A DNA stretch of 58,812 bases from Variovorax sp. KBW07 (GTDB lineage Bacteria; Pseudomonadota; Gammaproteobacteria; Burkholderiales; Burkholderiaceae_C), in NCBI RefSeq assembly GCF_003852515.1, contig NZ_QAJK01000164.1, positions 1 through 58,812 on the forward strand, given 5' to 3'. Shown piece by piece: positions 9,542 through 17,525 of the stretch. How positions within the stretch are numbered: the stretch's first letter is position 1; each line of letters begins with the position of its first letter. Both the position numbers and the translations under genes were made by a program. The notes under the pieces are model-generated. The model was not told where the DNA came from. It worked only from the letters and a program-made list of their open reading frames with translations, and searched no databases.

Positions 9542-10191
9542 GTCCGTGCTCCCGCCGTGCCCGCCACCTCGCGAATGGCCGCGATGATGTTCGGGTAGCC
9601 CGCGCAGCGGCAGATGTTGCCGCTCATGCGCTCGCGCATTTCCTCGTCGCTGAAGACCACGGGCGCCACGAGGTCCCGCGTGACATGGCTGGGCATGCCG
9701 CCGCGCATTTCGCCGAGCATGCCGACCGCCGAGCAGATCTGGCCCGGCGTGCAGTAGCCGCACTGGTAGCCGTCGTGACTGACGAAGGCGGCCTGCATCG
9801 GGTGCAGCTTCTTCGGCGCGCCGAGGCCTTCGATGGTCGTTACCTCGTCGCCCTCGTGCAGCACCGCGAGCGTGAGGCAGCTGTTGATGCGCCGCCCGTT
9901 GACCAGCACCGTGCAAGCGCCGCACTGGCCGTGGTCGCAGCCCTTCTTGGAGCCCGTGAGATGCAGTTGCTCACGCAGCAGGTCGAGCAGCGTGACCCGC
10001 GGATCGATGGCAAGGGCATGCGGCTCGCCGTTGATGCGCAGGCGCACCTCGGTCCTCGGCTCCTGCATGGCGGCGCCAGGCGCGACTGGCTCGGCATTCA
10101 CCGCGAGCGGCAACGCGGCCGCCGCGACACCGGCCGCGCCGGTCACCAACACCGTGCGGCGGGTGTAGCCGTCGTGGGTTTCGGAGTTCAT
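9538..10191 (-). CDS. paoA: Aldehyde oxidoreductase 2Fe-2S subunit with Tat-like signal (PaoA-like)
   Basis: Small iron-sulfur subunit, 217 residues. The first 35 residues form a twin-arginine-type signal (TRRTVLV followed by an Ala-rich hydrophobic stretch), consistent with export of the folded complex. A plant-type ferredoxin domain follows with the cluster ligands [13 protein letters not shown] and a downstream Cys. The second domain has the usual [10 protein letters not shown] and [12 protein letters not shown] motifs. It is the first gene of the three-gene unit, 24 bases after the small secreted protein at 10216-10581, so both may share the regulated promoter further upstream. Confidence 0.9.
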   Translation of the reverse strand: MNSETHDGYTRRTVLVTGAAGVAAAALPLAVNAEPVAPGAAMQEPRTEVRLRINGEPHALAIDPRVTLLDLLREQLHLTGSKKGCDHGQCGACTVLVNGRRINSCLTLAVLHEGDEVTTIEGLGAPKKLHPMQAAFVSHDGYQCGYCTPGQICSAVGMLGEMRGGMPSHVTRDLVAPVVFSDEEMRERMSGNICRCAGYPNIIAAIREVAGTAGART

Positions 10192-10215
10192 CGTGGGCTC
10201 CCGGGTGTCCGTGCT

Positions 10216-10581
10216 TCAGAGCCGGCTGTCGGTCGTGGCGCTCGCGGCGCTCGTGGCGCTCGCCTCAGGCCGCGCCGGCGGCATCGTGGAGACGACGACG
10301 CTGTTGACGCGCGAGCCGCTGTTCACGTTCTGGTCGGGCGCATGGGCCGCCGCCACCGCGACCTGGCGCATGGCTTCGCGCGAGACGGTGGAGATGAAGG
10401 GATCGGGCCCGCGCGAGCCGCGCGTCACGTTCTGGTCGGGGGCATGGGCTGCCGCCACGGCCTGGGCCGCCACCTCGTGGCGCGCCAGCACACCGGGGCC
10501 CTGGTGCACGCCGTCGTAGCTTTCGGCATGGGCCGCGCCGGCCAGGGCAAGAATGGCCAGGAGGCCGAAGGTCTTTCGCAT
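10216..10581 (-). CDS. Small secreted protein with duplicated segment
   Basis: 121 residues with a clear Sec signal peptide ending at AAHA-ES, so periplasmic or secreted. A segment is duplicated: residues near 42-56 and 77-91 both read as AVAAAHAPDQNV followed by a short Gly-Ser-Arg sequence. There are no cysteines and no membrane segment after cleavage. The start is supported by an AAGGAG ribosome-binding site six bases upstream. The upstream gap contains a four-half-site array of the kind bound by OmpR-family regulators, next to the two-component genes, so it is probably a target of that system. The family is not recognised; small secreted proteins often accompany QseBC-like systems in Burkholderiales. 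Confidence 0.65.
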   Translation of the reverse strand: MRKTFGLLAILALAGAAHAESYDGVHQGPGVLARHEVAAQAVAAAHAPDQNVTRGSRGPDPFISTVSREAMRQVAVAAAHAPDQNVNSGSRVNSVVVSTMPPARPEASATSAASATTDSRL

Positions 10582-10659
10582 GTGAACTCCTTTTAGAGAC
10601 TGGGTGGGTGCCTTTCGGCACGACCGCTTTCGCGGCTGCAGTCACTGTAGGAAGGCCGC

Positions 10660-10697
10660 TTTATGCGACCTTTATGCGAGAGTTAACCCAGCGTTAA
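10660..10697 (-). promoter_or_regulatory. Four tandem response-regulator half-sites, 11-bp period
   Basis: On the - strand, TTAAC-N6-TTAAC-N6-ATAAA-N6-ATAAA. On the + strand the half-sites begin at 10660, 10671, 10682 and 10693, exactly 11 bases apart. Tandem half-sites about one helical turn apart are the standard OmpR/PhoB-family arrangement, and TTAA-type repeats are known for QseB/PmrA-like proteins. The array lies 79-116 bases upstream of the small secreted protein gene, and its last half-site overlaps the kinase stop codon. Confidence 0.7.
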
Positions 10698-12130
10698 GCC
10701 GCGCGGCCCGCATCGGCACCGCGCAGGTACACGCGCGCCTGCAGCCCCGCCGGCCGGCCCTGCGCGTCATGACGGTTGGCCAGCACGATGCGCAGGCCGT
10801 TGCGCAGCGCGGCCATGCGCGCAATGGCCAGGCCCAGGCCGCTGCCCTCGGTCGGGTTGCCCGGCACGCGAAAGAAGCGGTCGAAGGCGCGGTCGATCAG
10901 CTCCGGTGGAATGCCCGGCCCGTTGTCGATCACGTCGACCACCGGCCGCCCTTCCACCTCGTGCAGCCGCACGTCGACCACCCCGCCTTCGGGCGAGTGG
11001 CGCAGCGCGTTGTCGATCAGGTTGTCGAAGACGCTGCGCAGCTCGGCCGGCGGCGCGGTCACCGTCGCGGTGGCCCGCCCCTCGAAGCCGATGTCGATGC
11101 GGCGGCGGTCGGCCACCACCATGAGCTGGGCCACGCTGTCGCGCAGCACCGAAGCCACGTCGAGCGCCACCGGCGCCTCGGGCTCGGTGCTGCTCTCCTG
11201 GCGCGACAGGCGCAGCAGCTGCTCGATCAGGTGCTGCGCGCGCGTCACGCCGCCCTTCAGGTGCGTGTAGTGCTCGGCCACGGCTTCGGCCGGCACTTCG
11301 GCGCGCATGTTATCCAGCTGCAGGCCGATGGCGGCGATGGGCGTTCGGAGTTCGTGGGCGGCGTCCTGCACGAAGCGGCGCTGCGCCGCGAAGGCCTGGC
11401 GCAAGCGCCCCAGCAGGCTGTTGAAGGCCTCCACCAGCGGCGCAATCTCGTCGGGCACGCGCGACACCGACAGCTCCGACAGGCTGCGCTCATCCTGCGC
11501 CGCCACATCGAGCACCACGCTGCGCAGCTTGCGCGACGTGGCCCACACCACCAGCCACAGCGCCGCCAGCGACAGCGGCAGCAGGAGCACGATGGGCGCC
11601 GTGGAAGACAGCGCGCGCTTGGCCACCATCCGCCGCACGAAGCCGCCGTTCTGGATCACCTGCACCTGGAAGCGGCCGGGGTCGGCCACCGGCGCGGTCG
11701 AGTACACGCGCCACACGCCGTCGTCGCCGGGCCCCATGCGCACGGTGCCCAGCCCTTCCGCCGGCTGGCGGGGCACGGCCAGCGCGGGCCACGAGCTGGC
11801 CAGCAGTTCGCCCCGGCCGTTCCAGACCTGGACGATGAAAGCGCCGCGCCCGAAGATGCTGCGCTCGTCGGCCGGCCGCAGCTCGGGCGCGACCACGTTG
11901 CTGGCGTAGGCGTCGGCCAGCATCTGCATCTGGTCGTCCTTGAAGGTGATGATGAGCTTGTCGTAGCTGGCGTAGGTGAACCAGGCCACGCCGGCCGCCG
12001 CGAGCAGATGCACCAGCACCAGCCACATCAGCAGCCGGTTGCGCAGCGAGCCGGGCGAATACCAGGGGCGGCCCGCCGCGGTGGGGGCGGTGGTGGCGGC
12101 AGTGACGGTGGCTGCGGTTGCGGCGCTCAT
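10694..12130 (-). CDS. Sensor histidine kinase, QseC-like
   Basis: Inner-membrane sensor of 478 residues. Two membrane helices (about 32-52 and 178-197) flank a periplasmic region of roughly 125 residues. A HAMP-like linker follows, then the HisKA domain with phospho-acceptor His259 in AAHELRTPIAAIG. The HATPase domain has N box DNLIDNALRHSP, G1 DVIDNGPGIPP and G2 GSGLGLAIA. The start overlaps the response-regulator stop by four bases (ATGA). An earlier in-frame start would run deep into the response-regulator gene and is rejected. The first 25 residues are Ala/Thr-rich. The signal sensed is unknown. Confidence 0.92.
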   Translation of the reverse strand: MSAATAATVTAATTAPTAAGRPWYSPGSLRNRLLMWLVLVHLLAAAGVAWFTYASYDKLIITFKDDQMQMLADAYASNVVAPELRPADERSIFGRGAFIVQVWNGRGELLASSWPALAVPRQPAEGLGTVRMGPGDDGVWRVYSTAPVADPGRFQVQVIQNGGFVRRMVAKRALSSTAPIVLLLPLSLAALWLVVWATSRKLRSVVLDVAAQDERSLSELSVSRVPDEIAPLVEAFNSLLGRLRQAFAAQRRFVQDAAHELRTPIAAIGLQLDNMRAEVPAEAVAEHYTHLKGGVTRAQHLIEQLLRLSRQESSTEPEAPVALDVASVLRDSVAQLMVVADRRRIDIGFEGRATATVTAPPAELRSVFDNLIDNALRHSPEGGVVDVRLHEVEGRPVVDVIDNGPGIPPELIDRAFDRFFRVPGNPTEGSGLGLAIARMAALRNGLRIVLANRHDAQGRPAGLQARVYLRGADAGRAA

Positions 12131-12786
12131 GTGTCCACCACCCGCCAGCCCAGGCCGCGCACGTTGCGGATGGTGTCGGCGCCGAGCTTGCGCCGCATGT
12201 TGTGGATGATCACGTCGACCGCGTTGCTCATGACTTCCTCGCCCCATCCGTAGATGCGGTTCTCGAGCTGCTCGCGCGAGAGGATGGCGCCGGGGCGCTC
12301 CAGCATGGCGTGCATCAGCGCGAACTCGCGGGCCGTGAGCGTTTCGCGGGTGCCGTGGTAGAGCACCTCGCGCGTGGTGAGGTCGAGCTGCACGCTGCCA
12401 CTGCCGATGACCGAGTTGGCGGCCCCATGGCGGCGGCGCACCACCGCGCGCATGCGTGCCAGCAGCTCGGGCAGCTCGAAGGGCTTGAGCAGGTAGTCGT
12501 CGGCGCCCAGGTCGAGCCCTTCCACGCGCTGGCCGAGGCCGTCGCGCGCCGTGAGGATCAATATCGGCGTGGCGTTGCCCAGGCCGCGCGCATGGCGCAG
12601 CACCTCGACGCCATCCAGCCCCGGCAGGCCCAGGTCGAGCAGCACGCAGGTGTAGTCGCCATCGGCCAGTGCGCTGCGCGCGAGCAGGCCGTCGCGGACC
12701 CAGTCCACCGCCCAGCCCGATCGCTCGAGGCCGCGCAGCAGGCTTTTTCCGATCATTTCGTCGTCTTCGACAAGCAGCACGCGCAC
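12127..12786 (-). CDS. OmpR-family response regulator, QseB-like
   Basis: 219 residues. The receiver domain has acidic pocket residues near 8-9 (VEDDE), phospho-acceptor Asp51 in LLDLGLPGLDG, Thr79 and Lys101. A C-terminal winged-helix domain of the Trans_reg_C type ends in NVRGLGWRVV. The overall sequence is of the QseB/PmrA/TctD type. It is the first gene of the two-gene unit with the kinase. About 50 bases upstream lies a pair of half-sites 11 bases apart that match those upstream of the small secreted protein gene, so autoregulation is likely. Confidence 0.92.
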   Translation of the reverse strand: MRVLLVEDDEMIGKSLLRGLERSGWAVDWVRDGLLARSALADGDYTCVLLDLGLPGLDGVEVLRHARGLGNATPILILTARDGLGQRVEGLDLGADDYLLKPFELPELLARMRAVVRRRHGAANSVIGSGSVQLDLTTREVLYHGTRETLTAREFALMHAMLERPGAILSREQLENRIYGWGEEVMSNAVDVIIHNMRRKLGADTIRNVRGLGWRVVDT

Positions 12787-12830
12787 ACCGGCTCCCTTCT
12801 TCGATTCAGGCCGAAGGCTAGCGCCAATTC

Positions 12831-12846
12831 GTTAGAGCAGCGTTAA
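12831..12846 (-). promoter_or_regulatory. Response-regulator half-site pair at the regulator's own promoter
   Basis: On the - strand this reads TTAACGCTGCTCTAAC: TTAAC and CTAAC 11 bases apart, 45-60 bases upstream of the response-regulator start. It shares TTAACGCTG with the array at 10660-10697, suggesting the same protein binds both. Confidence 0.6.
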
Positions 12847-12886
12847 CTTTCGAAGCTGCCGCGCCGAAGCGCCCCGAACGCGTGCC

Positions 12887-13531
12887 TCATGGCTTGCGCG
12901 CCTTCTGCACCTTCTGCGCCTTCTTTTTCGGCGCGACCTCCAGCCCCGAGATGCCGTTCAGGAACAGCTGGGTCGCGATGGGCGCCATCTGCTCGTAGGT
13001 GTAGCGCCCTTCGGGCCGGAACCAGGTGAACATCCAGTTCAGCATGCCGAACAGGAACATCGTCAGCAGCTTGTGAAGCTGCGCCTCCTGCAGGTCGGGC
13101 CGCGTCGCGGCAATGGCGTCGGCGAACACCTGCACCACCGTGCGCTCCTTGCCGAGCACCTGGGCCTGCGCCTCGGGGTCCAGGAAGCGCACGTCCTCGG
13201 TGAGCACGCGGTGCTCGTTCTGCGCCTGCGCGTACTCGGCCATGAACGCCTCGATGAGCTCTGGCAGGCGCTCTTCGGGCGCGAGGTCCAGTGCCTCGAC
13301 GCCCGTCACGATGTCGACCAGCCGCGAGACATGGCCGTCCGCGATGTGGAACAGCACCTGGGCCTTGTCCTTGAAGTGGTGGTACAGGCCGGGCTTGGAC
13401 AGGTGGCTGGCCTCGGCAATCTCGTTCATCGACGTCGCCGCGTAGCCCCTGCGGGCGAACAGCTCGGCGGCGCTCCTGGCGATCAGGCTGCGCTGGTCGC
13501 CCTGGCGGGAAGAAAGGGATTCAACGGTCAT
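12887..13531 (-). CDS. TetR/AcrR-family transcriptional regulator
   Basis: 214 residues. The N-terminal helix-turn-helix (about 15-60) has the typical pattern ending in HLSKPGLYHHFKDKAQVLFHI. The C-terminal ligand-binding domain resembles the KstR2/FadR-type branch that senses acyl-CoA-like ligands, and the protein ends in a Lys/Ala-rich tail. It is divergent from the tannase-family esterase. A perfect 14-bp palindrome lies between them, so it probably represses that gene and perhaps itself. Regulation of unlinked fatty-acid or acyl-CoA genes cannot be excluded. Confidence 0.88.
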   Translation of the reverse strand: MTVESLSSRQGDQRSLIARSAAELFARRGYAATSMNEIAEASHLSKPGLYHHFKDKAQVLFHIADGHVSRLVDIVTGVEALDLAPEERLPELIEAFMAEYAQAQNEHRVLTEDVRFLDPEAQAQVLGKERTVVQVFADAIAATRPDLQEAQLHKLLTMFLFGMLNWMFTWFRPEGRYTYEQMAPIATQLFLNGISGLEVAPKKKAQKVQKARKP

Positions 13532-13648
13532 GGGTCGGGATGATGAGGCCCGCGCAACGCGGCGCGGTCGCCGATCTTAGGGGTTAGTCCCGATCCGCCG
13601 GCGCTTGCCCGCCTTCGCCTGCCTGCGTTAGGCTCGCCCTGCTTTCGG

Positions 13649-13662
13649 ACCGACCGGTCGGT
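13649..13662. promoter_or_regulatory. TetR-type operator palindrome ACCGACCGGTCGGT
   Basis: A perfect 14-bp palindrome in the divergent region, 86 bases before the esterase start and 118 bases from the TetR start. Sites of this sequence type (ACCGACCGGTCGGT) are typical of TetR-family regulators of acyl-CoA metabolism. No second copy was noticed in the window. Confidence 0.75.
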
Positions 13663-13747
13663 TGGTATTCAAAAGCAACCGGATGACGAGGCGGACCGGC
13701 GGAAATCGCCGGCCGTCCGACGCACAACTCAAACATTGGAGACAACC

Positions 13748-15385
13748 ATGCGCGACGAGAAAAAAGAACCCCAAGCCCTGCTGCCAAAAAGCCTGGTGCT
13801 GCTGGCCGTGGGCCTGGCCCTGCAGGGCTGCGGAGGCGGTGGCGGGGGCAACGGATTTCTTCCCATTCCCGCACCCGCACCGGCCCCTGCGCCCGCCCCC
13901 GTCGCGCCGCCTTCCGGGCCCACGGCCGAGCAGCTCAAGAGCACCTGCAACACGCTGAAGGGACAGGTCGTCGAAGGCGTGACCATCACGGCCACCGCGC
14001 GCTTCGAGCCCAAGGCGCCGATCTACACCTCGGGCTTCTGCCAGGTGCTCGGCACGCGCGCGCCCTTCCTCGACATCGAGATCGACGTGCCGGACAACTG
14101 GACCGGCCGCTACTGGCAGCAAGGAGGCGGCGGATTCGACGGGCGCATCACCTCGGTGGTGACGACCGATGCGGGCGGCGCGGTCACCGCGGTCAGCCCC
14201 GTGCTCGCGCTCAAGGGCGCCGTATACGCCGCGTCGAACGGTGGCAACCGGGCCAGCGTTCCCGCGCAGGCCGCACCGGTCGTGTGGGGCAACGGCACCG
14301 ACGAAGGCCGCCAGTCGGCCACCGACTACGCCTATGCCGCGCTGGGCACGACGCTGCGTTTCGGCAAGGCCGTCACCAAGGCCTTCTTCGGCACGGCGCC
14401 CAGCCACAGCTATTTCAACGGGTGCTCCAACGGGGGCCGCAACGCCTACATCGCCGCCCAGCGCTGGCCGCAGGAGTTCGACGGCATCGTCTCGGGGTGC
14501 GAGACCATGGACATGGCGGGACAGACCGGCGCCTGGCTGCGCGCGGCATCGCTGACCGGCACGCCCGCGGCGTTGAGCCCCCCTCAAACCAGTGCCGCAT
14601 ACGCGGCGGCGCTGTCGGCATGCGATGCGCTCGACGGCGCCACCGACAACCTGATCGGCAATCCACAGGCCTGCACTTTCGATCCGGCGGTGCTGGAATG
14701 CGGCCAGCCCGGCGCGAGCACGGACCCGGCCATCTGCCTGGGCACCGCGCAGGTGGGCACGCTGAAGTCCTTTCTGTCGGAACTCAAGCTGCAGAACGGC
14801 AGCACCGTGCTCTCGGGCTACTCGTGGGGCAACGGCCTCGGCCTGGGCTGGGGTGGCCTGGGCGGCGGCTTCGCCCTGCTCGCGAGCGGCGACCCCGCCT
14901 GGCTCACGCCCGGCAAGCAGGCGCTCTTCCAGCTCGACACCGACTACTACATGCTCGGCGCCGGCCTGGCGCGCATCGGCGCGGACCACGACAAGGCGGC
15001 CATTGCCAGCTATGTGGCGTCGGGCCGCAAGCTGATCTCGTGGCATGCCGGCAGCGACGCGCTGCTGTCGCCCAACGACCACTTCCGCAACTGGACCACC
15101 ATGACCGGCCTGGCGAAGTCGGCCGGCCTTGCCGACCCGAACAGCGCCACGCGCTTCTTCATCGTGCCGGGCGCCGGACACGGTGGCGGCGGCAGCCTGC
15201 AGGAAGTCGATTGGGCGTCGGCCATCATGGGATGGGTCGAGAAAGGCGATGCGCCCACGCAGATGACCTACACGTTCACGGCCGGCGGCACGGCCCGCAG
15301 CATGCCTGTGTGCCAGTACCCCAAGTACCCGAAGTACAACGGAAGCGGCGACGTGAACGCGGCGGCCAGCTACGCCTGCAGCTGA
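13748..15385 (+). CDS. Tannase/feruloyl esterase-family lipoprotein
   Basis: Secreted esterase of 545 residues that should cleave phenolic esters such as feruloyl, galloyl or similar. The N terminus is a lipoprotein signal ending in LALQGCGGGGGG, followed by a Pro/Ala linker. The tannase-family nucleophile elbow is GCSNGGRNAY, with Ser227. The acid-region motif SWHAGSDALLSPND and the C-terminal His motif GAGHGGGG complete the triad. Paired Cys typical of the family are present (for example Cys226 just before the Ser). Start: ATG at 13748 with GGAG seven bases upstream; the upstream in-frame TTG at 13736 is rejected. It is preceded by a TetR palindrome. Substrate specificity, including MHET-type esters, cannot be read from sequence alone. 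Confidence 0.88.
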   Translation: MRDEKKEPQALLPKSLVLLAVGLALQGCGGGGGGNGFLPIPAPAPAPAPAPVAPPSGPTAEQLKSTCNTLKGQVVEGVTITATARFEPKAPIYTSGFCQVLGTRAPFLDIEIDVPDNWTGRYWQQGGGGFDGRITSVVTTDAGGAVTAVSPVLALKGAVYAASNGGNRASVPAQAAPVVWGNGTDEGRQSATDYAYAALGTTLRFGKAVTKAFFGTAPSHSYFNGCSNGGRNAYIAAQRWPQEFDGIVSGCETMDMAGQTGAWLRAASLTGTPAALSPPQTSAAYAAALSACDALDGATDNLIGNPQACTFDPAVLECGQPGASTDPAICLGTAQVGTLKSFLSELKLQNGSTVLSGYSWGNGLGLGWGGLGGGFALLASGDPAWLTPGKQALFQLDTDYYMLGAGLARIGADHDKAAIASYVASGRKLISWHAGSDALLSPNDHFRNWTTMTGLAKSAGLADPNSATRFFIVPGAGHGGGGSLQEVDWASAIMGWVEKGDAPTQMTYTFTAGGTARSMPVCQYPKYPKYNGSGDVNAAASYACS

Positions 15386-15414
15386 GCCGGCCCGGCGGGG
15401 ATAATGAACGCCCG

Positions 15415-16341
15415 ATGATCGTTCGACCCCGCCCCCATTGGCTGCGCATGCTCTTCGTGTGGCGCGGCTCGGTTCTGCCGGACATCGCGCCGCAGTTGTT
15501 GTGGACCACTGCCTTCGCGGTTCTGGTGACCGTGCTGCACGGGCAGTTGTTCCACTGGAAGGTGCCGCTCAACTTCGTGCCCTTCTCGCTCATCGGGCTG
15601 ACGCTGGCCATCTTCCTGGGGTTTCGCAACAGCACGAGCTATTCGCGCTACTGGGAAGCCCGCACGCTGTGGGGCGCGCTGCTCAACGAGACACGCTCGT
15701 TCGTGCGACAGGCCTTGACGCTGACGGATGCGCCCGACGACACCGCCCAGGCCGCCGCAGCCGCCGTGCCGGCCGCCCGCCTCATCGCGTTCGTGCACGC
15801 GCTGCGCCACCAGCTTCGCGGCAGCGACCCCACCGCCGATCTCGCGCGCCTTCTGCCACCGCAAGACTGCGCCCGCCTGCAAGCGGCGCGCTTCAAGCCG
15901 GCCGTGCTGCTGTTGATGGTGGGAGAGTGGCTGCGCGACCGGCGCCGGCAAGGCCAGCTCGACCCGATGCTGGCCCAGGCCATGGAAGTTCCGCTGGGGC
16001 GCCTGACCGAGGCACTGGGTGGTTGCGAGCGCATCGCGAGCACGCCGATTCCGTTCACGTACTCGGTCATCATCCACCGCACCATCTATCTCTACTGCGT
16101 GCTGCTGCCCTTCGGCCTGGTCGATGCCATCGGCGCCATGACGCCCGTGGTGGTCGCCTTCATCGCGTACACCTTCTTCGCGCTCGAAGCGCTGGGCGCC
16201 GAAATCGAAGAGCCCTTCGGCACCGCGCCCAACGACCTGGCGCTGGACGCGATGTCGCGCACCATCGAAGCCACGTTGCGCGAAATGATGGGCGAGCCGC
16301 AGGTGCAAGACGCGGGGCCCGCCGAATACATGCAGACCTGA
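15415..16341 (+). CDS. Bestrophin-family anion channel (UPF0187/YneE-like)
   Basis: Inner-membrane protein of 308 residues. Signature features are near the N terminus: RPHWLRMLFVWRGSVLPDI, then a hydrophobic helix (about 25-42) and LGFRNSTSYSRYWEARTLWG, which is the conserved bestrophin pattern. A further membrane pair spans about 225-265, and the acidic EIEEPFG motif follows. Bacterial homologues form pentameric chloride channels. It starts 29 bases after the esterase stop, preceded by GGCGGGG, so it is probably co-transcribed. No functional link to the esterase is apparent. Confidence 0.9.
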   Translation: MIVRPRPHWLRMLFVWRGSVLPDIAPQLLWTTAFAVLVTVLHGQLFHWKVPLNFVPFSLIGLTLAIFLGFRNSTSYSRYWEARTLWGALLNETRSFVRQALTLTDAPDDTAQAAAAAVPAARLIAFVHALRHQLRGSDPTADLARLLPPQDCARLQAARFKPAVLLLMVGEWLRDRRRQGQLDPMLAQAMEVPLGRLTEALGGCERIASTPIPFTYSVIIHRTIYLYCVLLPFGLVDAIGAMTPVVVAFIAYTFFALEALGAEIEEPFGTAPNDLALDAMSRTIEATLREMMGEPQVQDAGPAEYMQT

Positions 16342-16379
16342 GGCCAGCCGCAGACAGCCGAAGCCCCGCCGAAAACCGG

Positions 16380-16589
16380 CTACTTCTTCGCCAGGAAAGC
16401 CGCCACCAGGGCATTCGCGTGCCCATGGCCCATCTGGTGCTCGGCCTTGAGCTGGTTCACGAGCTCCATGTGCTTCTGGGTGTCGGAATTCCGAAGCACA
16501 TCCATCCAATGCTCGATCGGCTTTTCGTACTTCTTTTCGATGGAAGGAAAGTACGAAGCTGGTCCTTTGGCCTTGGGTGTTTCCGTCAT
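16380..16589 (-). CDS. DUF4287-type small protein
   Basis: 69 residues, soluble and charged. The pattern YFPSIEKKYEKPIEHWMDVL followed by HMELVNQLKAEHQMGHGHANALVA is that of the DUF4287 family, whose function is unknown. It is convergent with the bestrophin gene (38-base gap). The start is ATG at 16589 with an AGGAAACTTC leader upstream. Confidence 0.75.
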   Translation of the reverse strand: MTETPKAKGPASYFPSIEKKYEKPIEHWMDVLRNSDTQKHMELVNQLKAEHQMGHGHANALVAAFLAKK

Positions 16590-16946
16590 GAAGTTTCCTT
16601 TGTGATGTGAGGAGCGAGGGCGAGATTCTCAGCCAACGCGCAGCCGTGCAACGCACTGTCCCTTCGAAATTGGAGGGTTGTGGAACCGTTTCTGCATGGC
16701 GTGTGCTTCACGAAACTCCCTCACAGACTTCACCCTGGCTTCACCCGTGCCGTGGACACTGCCTCTCGACAGCGGTTCGGCGCTGGTAGAGGCCAGGGAG
16801 AAAAAAAAACGCTCAGGGAATTGCCTCGATGCCGACCGCTGTCACCTTCGCCGGAAACAGCCCTTCACGTTCGCGGAAAATTCCTTCATGACCTGCCTCC
16901 TGGACACCGCCCCTTGCCGCACCGCCGGCAGCAGCGCGAAGAAAGA
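16590..16946. other. 357-base gap without a convincing gene
   Basis: This gap separates divergently oriented genes. It contains an A9 run near 16801-16809 and short open frames on both strands; the longest is 16678-16950 (90 codons). None has a ribosome-binding site, recognisable motif or codon pattern like its neighbours. It must hold the promoters of the DUF4287 gene (-) and of the membrane protein at 16947 (+). I see no clear operator or RNA structure. Confidence 0.5.
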
Positions 16947-17492
16947 ATGAGGGCGCCGGCACGAGGCGACCTGACAGTGCGCGCCGGCGATGTCCTGCAT
17001 GCCAGCCCATGGCATGTGTACATCGCGCCCTTCGGCGTGATCTCGCTGGCGGTCTGGGGACTCTGGGCTGTCGCGCTGACCGCCCCCATCATCGGATGGA
17101 TCAACAAGCGCGAACTGATGATGAGCCAGGTGGCCGGCTGGGACAACGCCACGTGGGCCGCCATCGTCGGCGTGCCGCTTGCGATTCTCTCGTTCCAGGT
17201 GCTCTTGCGTCTGTGGCTGCGGCGCCGGCGCATCGAGGTGTTCGCCGACCACGTCTGCATTCGCGGCGTGCTGCGAGAAACGCGGGTGCCCATACAGGGC
17301 GTGGTGTCGGTCGTGCAGCACTACGACATGCATGCGCTGAGCTCTTCGCTGCGGCTCCACTACCATGCCGAAACACGGGTGGGCAAGATCTCGGGCTGGC
17401 TCATCAGTTCGCGCGCCCTGGGGGCCTTGGGCAACTACATCGCAGCGCGCAACCAGGTCTTGCAGGCGACGATGGAGGGAAGGCTTCACTGA
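16947..17492 (+). CDS. Membrane protein of unknown function, possible PH-like domain
   Basis: 181 residues. Two membrane helices (about 28-52 and 70-90) are followed by a basic RLWLRRRRIEVF junction. A soluble C-terminal half of beta-rich character follows (ADHVCIRGVLRETRVPIQGV and onward), resembling bacterial PH-like domains of YdbT/DUF304 type. This resemblance is by pattern only. The start is ATG at 16947, chosen because longer in-frame versions run into sequence without coding character. It is followed after 33 bases by another unknown envelope protein, and the pair may act together at the membrane. Confidence 0.6.
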   Translation: MRAPARGDLTVRAGDVLHASPWHVYIAPFGVISLAVWGLWAVALTAPIIGWINKRELMMSQVAGWDNATWAAIVGVPLAILSFQVLLRLWLRRRRIEVFADHVCIRGVLRETRVPIQGVVSVVQHYDMHALSSSLRLHYHAETRVGKISGWLISSRALGALGNYIAARNQVLQATMEGRLH

Positions 17493-17525
17493 GCGAATGC
17501 ATTCGCGTTGAAGCAAGGAGGGGAA

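Noticed and set aside
13736-13747. Upstream TTG start for the esterase gene
   Set aside because: A GGAG site is correctly spaced for the ATG at 13748, and the leader from the TTG adds nothing family-like.
16678-16950. 90-codon + frame in the 357-base gap
   Set aside because: No ribosome-binding site, mixed composition, overlaps the start of the next gene; not supported.
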